Shown here: one piece after another, positions 6,147-9,566 of the stretch
Layout: every line of letters begins with the position of its first letter
Position numbering within the stretch: position 1 is the first letter of the stretch
Assembly: GCA_007128555.1 (NCBI GenBank)
Contig: SKXF01000030.1
Coordinates: forward strand, 1-9,566
Direction: 5' to 3'
DNA from: Clostridia bacterium
Lineage (GTDB): Bacteria > Bacillota_E > SLMV01 > PUMD01
DNA: 9,566 bases
Translations under genes and position numbers: made by a program
Notes under the pieces: model-generated
What the model was told of the DNA's origin: nothing
Databases searched by the model: none
The model's input: only the letters and a program-made list of their open reading frames with translations

Positions 6147-8573
6147 TCACGAGCGCAGTTCAGCCCCCAGCTTGTTCGCCAGTGCATCCCGCACTCGTTC
6201 ATGAGATCTCTCGACCTCGGCATCGGTGAGCGTGCGATCAGGGGCCCGGTAGGTCAGGCTGTAGGCCATGCTCTTTCGGCCTTCCTTCACAGCGCCCCCT
6301 CGATACACATCGAACAGGGAGATGGACGCCAGGAGATCGCCTGCCGCCTGCCTGATGGTTTGCTCAACCTCGACATGTGTCACCGATTCCTCAAGGACAA
6401 TGGCAATGTCGCGAACGGAAGCCGGATAGGCCGGAAGGGGCCGGGTCTTCGGAGCGAGGTCTCCCGCCTCGGCGAGGCGTCGGATCTCAAACTCGGCCAC
6501 GTACGTGCGGCCCGGCAGGTCCAGTTCCGCCGCAGTCTCTGGATGCAGTTCCCCGAACATCCCGGCCGACTGGCCCCCGATCATCAGCTGAGCCGCCCGG
6601 CCCGGGTGCAGGAGATAGGACTCCGTCGGCGCGACGTTCCACCCATCGATGTGCATAACCTCCATGATCCCCTCGACGACTCCCTTGAGATCATAGAAAT
6701 CCAGATCGGCGGGATCGTCCCCCTGCCAGAAGCCCGACCCCCGTGGCCCGGTCATGGCCAGGCCCACGCAGTCCACTTCATCCAACAACCCCTGGGGAGG
6801 AAACGTCTCTGACCGGTAGATTCTTCCGATCTCGAAGAACCTGAAGCCGTCCTCTTTCTCGTCCCGGGCCAGGTTTCGCCTGAGGACGGTCAGCAGCGAG
6901 CCGAGCAGGGTCGTGCGCAGGTGTCTCTGTTCCTCGCGCATCGGGTTGGCCACCTCGACGGCCAGGCGATGAGCGTGACCTTCCGGGGCTCCCAAGCGAT
7001 CCAGCATCCCAAGGGACATCCACGAGTAATGGACCGTCTCGAAGAACCCGGCTCCTACCAGGAATTTTCGCATCCGCTGTGTGAGCTGTTCGCTCCGCGG
7101 CGGGCGATACCCGGGAACGGGCGTCAGGGGTTTCGCGGCAGGAATGTTATTGTAGCCGTGCAACCGGGCAATCTCCTCGATCAGACATACCTCCGCCTCG
7201 ACATCGGCACGCCAGCTGGGGACCGTCACCTGGACGGTGTCGCCCTCGCCCTCGATTTCAAAGCCGAACCTCTCGAGGTACGCTTGCATCTCCGTTTCAT
7301 CGAGATCGGTGCCCAGCAAGCGGTTGGCCTGCTGCGGACGAAAGCTGATCCTCCGCCTGGGAATCCTCTCGGGATACACATCGATCATGCCAGCGGCGGG
7401 CTGCCCTGCCCCCATCTCCTGGATCCATCGTAGGGCCCTCAGCGTTGGGCCCGCCGTCCCCTGGGGATCCCTGCCCTTTTCAAAGCGAAGAGAGGCCTGG
7501 GTGCGAAGTCCCAGCCTCTTCGAGGTTCGCAGGATGCTACGCGGCTCGAAGTAAGCCGATTCCAGCAGCACCCGCCGCGTACTGTCGGTGATCTCCGAGT
7601 TCTGGGCGCCCATCACGCCCGCAATCCCTATGGCCCGAATCGAGTCCGCAATGACCAGATCCTCATCCTCCAGGCTCCGCTTGTGACCATCGAGGGTGAT
7701 GATCTGCTCCCCGGGGCGGGCCCGCCGCACAATGACCTCGGAACCCTGAACCCGGTCGAGATCAAAGGCATGCAGGGGCTGACCGTACTCCAACATGACA
7801 TGATTGGTGATGTCTACAATGTTGTTGATGGGCCGAATACCAGAGGCAATCAGGTCTCGCTGCATCCACCAGGGAGAGGGGGCAACCTGGACCTCGGTGG
7901 CCAGGGTTGCTGTGTAGCGCGGGCACAGATCGGCGTCGGCCACCCGGATCGAAACAAGGTCACAAATGCCTGGAGCATCGTCGGCCGCTGTCGATTCCTC
8001 TTGCACGGATGCCGCGGGACCGCCCCCGGCCGCGCGGATCTCCCGCGCCACCCCCAGTACACTCTGGCAGTGAACGGCGTAGTTGGGCGTCAGATCGAGA
8101 TCCAGGACCCAATCGTCCAGTCCCAGCTCCCTTCGAGTGGGGGCCCCGGGCCGGGCCTCCTCCACCTCCAACAGGTACTCGGCAGCACCCAGGTCCAGGC
8201 CCAGCTCCCGCGCTGAGCAGAGCATCCCCTGGGACTGTTTTCCCTGCACCGAGCGGACCTGTATCGTCGTACCATCGGGCAGTTCCGTTCCGGGAAGAGC
8301 GAGGGGCGCATAAATGCCCGGGCGGGTGTTCGGTGCCCCACTGACCACCTGGAACAGGCCGGCGCGTCCCGCATCGACCTGGCACAACATCAGGTCGTCC
8401 GCGATCTCTTCTACCTCTAGAATCCTCGCCATGACGACCCCGTCCAGCCGGTGGTCCAGCACCGGAGCCACTTCGTCGACGTTCAACCCCAGGAAGGTCA
8501 ACCGGTCAGCGAGGTCCTGGGGCGAATCCTCGAACTGGGCGTAGCGTCCGAGCCACTCATAAGATATCCACAT
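6147..8573 (-). CDS. pheT: Phenylalanyl-tRNA synthetase beta subunit
   Basis: The beta subunit pairs with PheS as an alpha2-beta2 enzyme that charges tRNA-Phe and hydrolyses mischarged Tyr-tRNA. From the chosen start it has 808 residues, normal for full-length bacterial PheT. Domains in order: N-terminal MWISYEWL; an OB-fold tRNA-binding domain (about 43-140) ending in GMLCSARELGL; the B3/B4 editing domain (about 210-370) with PINNIVDITNHVMLEYGQPLHAFD, ITLDG and GVMGAQNSEITD; B5 (about 405-478) with WRADVEAEVCLIEEIARLHGYNNIP; the synthetase-like core with ANPMREEQRHLRTTLLGSLL and FFEIGRIY; and the C-terminal FDX-ACB domain (about 714-808) with YPASVRDIAIV and LFDVYRG. The OB-fold lacks the usual HPNADKL signature, and the editing motif has GVMGA where GVMGG is common. 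I prefer the ATG at 8573 over the one at 8579, because the Shine-Dalgarno abuts the latter. It follows pheS by a few nt and should be co-transcribed with it. Confidence 0.97.
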   Translation of the reverse strand: MWISYEWLGRYAQFEDSPQDLADRLTFLGLNVDEVAPVLDHRLDGVVMARILEVEEIADDLMLCQVDAGRAGLFQVVSGAPNTRPGIYAPLALPGTELPDGTTIQVRSVQGKQSQGMLCSARELGLDLGAAEYLLEVEEARPGAPTRRELGLDDWVLDLDLTPNYAVHCQSVLGVAREIRAAGGGPAASVQEESTAADDAPGICDLVSIRVADADLCPRYTATLATEVQVAPSPWWMQRDLIASGIRPINNIVDITNHVMLEYGQPLHAFDLDRVQGSEVIVRRARPGEQIITLDGHKRSLEDEDLVIADSIRAIGIAGVMGAQNSEITDSTRRVLLESAYFEPRSILRTSKRLGLRTQASLRFEKGRDPQGTAGPTLRALRWIQEMGAGQPAAGMIDVYPERIPRRRISFRPQQANRLLGTDLDETEMQAYLERFGFEIEGEGDTVQVTVPSWRADVEAEVCLIEEIARLHGYNNIPAAKPLTPVPGYRPPRSEQLTQRMRKFLVGAGFFETVHYSWMSLGMLDRLGAPEGHAHRLAVEVANPMREEQRHLRTTLLGSLLTVLRRNLARDEKEDGFRFFEIGRIYRSETFPPQGLLDEVDCVGLAMTGPRGSGFWQGDDPADLDFYDLKGVVEGIMEVMHIDGWNVAPTESYLLHPGRAAQLMIGGQSAGMFGELHPETAAELDLPGRTYVAEFEIRRLAEAGDLAPKTRPLPAYPASVRDIAIVLEESVTHVEVEQTIRQAAGDLLASISLFDVYRGGAVKEGRKSMAYSLTYRAPDRTLTDAEVERSHERVRDALANKLGAELRS

Positions 8574-8579
8574 GTGCAT

Positions 8580-8586
8580 CCCTCCC
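8580..8586 (-). promoter_or_regulatory. Ribosome binding site deciding the pheT start
   Basis: The minus strand reads GGGAGGG, its first G being the last base of the pheS stop codon TAG. It directly abuts the first possible ATG (8579-8577), leaving no spacer, but lies 6 nt from the second in-frame ATG (8573-8571). Normal spacing and the family N-terminus (hydrophobic SYEWL soon after Met) favour the second ATG. The first would only add Met-His. Confidence 0.8.
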
Positions 8587-9566
8587 TAGACCTGTTGAAG
8601 AAATCGGACATCATTTTCGTACAGGTACCTTATGTCCCGGATGCCGAACTTGAGCATCGCAAGACGCTCAATGCCCATGCCGAAGGCAAAACCCGAGACC
8701 TCCTCGGGATCGTATCCTCCGTTTTTCAGAACCTGGGGATGGACCATCCCTGCCCCGAGAATCTCGAGAAATCCGCTGCCGCTGCAGGTGGAACAACCTT
8801 TACCTCCACATGCGGTGCAGCTCACGTCCACCTCCGCGGAGGGCTCGGTGAATGGGAAGTAGCTGGGACGGAAACGGACCTCGACCTCGTCGCCGAACAA
8901 CCTGCGGGCAAAATCCATCAGGGTGCCGCGCAGATGGCCAAAGGTCACGTTGCGATCCACCAACAGTGCCTCGCACTGGTAGAAAACCGGCGAATGGCTG
9001 ACATCATCATCGCCCCGTCGGTAGACGCGACCGGGACCGACGATCCTCACCGGCAACCGGGGCGCATACTGCTGCATGTACCGGAGCTGGATCGGTGAGG
9101 TCTGCGTACGCAGAACAAGCTCATCGGTGACATAGAAGGAATCCTGCATATCGCGGGCGGGATGGTCTGCCGGGAGGTTCAGGCCCGTGAAATTGTGCCA
9201 CTCGGTCTCAACCTCGGGACCGCGCGCCACCGCGTAGCCCATGGCCACAAACACCTCCAGCACCTCGTCCAGTGTCTGCATCAGCGGATGGTAGCGGCCC
9301 ATCGGCATGGCCCTTCCCGGAGCTGTGACGTCGATCCCCTCGCCGCGAAGCTGCTGATCACGTTCGACGGCCCGGATCCTCTCGCGAGCCTCTTCCAGCT
9401 GAGACTCCACATCCCCCTTTACCCGGTTGCCAAGGCTTCCCACGTCCGCCCTCTGCTCGACCGGAAGGCTCCCGATGCCCCGCAGGATGCTCGTGACCAG
9501 GCCCTCTCTGCCCAGCAGATCCACCCGCACCTTCTCCAGGTCCTCCTCGCTGCTCGCCGACTGCAA
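8586..9566 (-). CDS. pheS: Phenylalanyl-tRNA synthetase alpha subunit (5' end cut by window edge)
   Basis: PheS is the catalytic class II subunit that activates phenylalanine and transfers it to tRNA-Phe. The frame is open to the right edge; the 326 visible codons lack probably 15-20 N-terminal residues. The first visible codon, TTG, is probably an internal Leu, not a start. Numbering from the edge: an N-terminal coiled-coil arm (about 1-80, with VDLLGREG), then class II motif 1 around HPLMQTLDEVLEVFVAMGY (93-111), and the substrate pocket segments DHPARDMQDSFY (134-145) and LRTQTSP (152-158). Motif 2 is around GRVYRRGDDDVSHSPVFYQCE (179-199), followed by FRPSYFPFTEPSAEVDV (232-248). Motif 3 is GFAFGMGIERLAML (292-305), and the end is the typical YENDVRFL. 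A four-Cys CxxC...CxxC motif (C250, C253, C258, C261) precedes GAGMVHP. This looks like a zinc knuckle, which from memory also occurs in many Firmicutes-type PheS. It ends in TAG six bases before the first pheT ATG. Confidence 0.97.
   Translation of the reverse strand: MQSASSEEDLEKVRVDLLGREGLVTSILRGIGSLPVEQRADVGSLGNRVKGDVESQLEEARERIRAVERDQQLRGEGIDVTAPGRAMPMGRYHPLMQTLDEVLEVFVAMGYAVARGPEVETEWHNFTGLNLPADHPARDMQDSFYVTDELVLRTQTSPIQLRYMQQYAPRLPVRIVGPGRVYRRGDDDVSHSPVFYQCEALLVDRNVTFGHLRGTLMDFARRLFGDEVEVRFRPSYFPFTEPSAEVDVSCTACGGKGCSTCSGSGFLEILGAGMVHPQVLKNGGYDPEEVSGFAFGMGIERLAMLKFGIRDIRYLYENDVRFLQQV

Noticed and set aside
5216..6812. Two long overlapping plus-strand open frames (about 337 and 315 codons) opposite the ABC-F gene and the end of pheT.
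   Set aside because: Both lie antisense to well-supported genes, cross the gene boundary, and encode low-complexity Leu/His- or Pro/Arg/Ser-rich products without motifs.
9540..9566. TTG at the extreme right edge as the pheS start.
   Set aside because: The family N-terminal arm is longer than what is visible, and the frame stays open to the edge. The codon is most likely an internal Leu of a truncated gene.

Overview
The window is a compact bacterial housekeeping gene cluster. Six protein genes all lie on the minus strand. In the direction of transcription (right to left) they are pheS (5' end cut by the right edge), pheT, an ABC-F family ATPase gene, zapA, a polX-like gene and mutS2 (3' end cut by the left edge). 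Nearly every base codes. The gaps are 6 nt (pheS-pheT), 19 nt (pheT-ABC-F) and 62 nt (ABC-F-zapA), followed by a 4-nt overlap (zapA-polX) and a 1-nt overlap (polX-mutS2). This points to one transcription unit with translational coupling at its distal end. I see no tRNA or rRNA gene, mobile element, CRISPR array, repeat or convincing terminator.

Organism: a bacterium with a GC-rich genome that makes strong use of Shine-Dalgarno sites (GGAGG-type sites precede most starts). The order pheS-pheT-zapA-polX-mutS2 is well known from Bacillus and relatives. The four-cysteine motif in PheS is also, from memory, common in Firmicutes-type enzymes. The sequence is GC-rich, however, and an ABC-F gene sits inside the cluster, so I cannot assign a phylum. 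A high-GC Firmicute or one of the less studied bacterial phyla would both fit.

Layout and function: the right half (about 4217-9566) is translation. It encodes both subunits of phenylalanyl-tRNA synthetase, then a duplicated-ATPase ABC-F protein of the kind that acts on the ribosome. The left part (1-4154) is division and genome maintenance: the FtsZ-ring protein ZapA, a PolX-family protein and MutS2.

The most interesting point is the PolX-like protein. It keeps the helix-hairpin-helix DNA-binding region and a complete PHP metal-binding site. All three catalytic aspartates of the nucleotidyltransferase domain appear to be replaced, so it is predicted to be a nuclease without polymerase activity. 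Smaller points are an uncertain zapA start with a good Shine-Dalgarno in front of an in-frame CTG, a PheT tRNA-binding domain lacking the usual HPNADKL signature, and the placement of the ABC-F gene. I found nothing that looks like an entirely undescribed system; this is mostly ordinary core-genome sequence.
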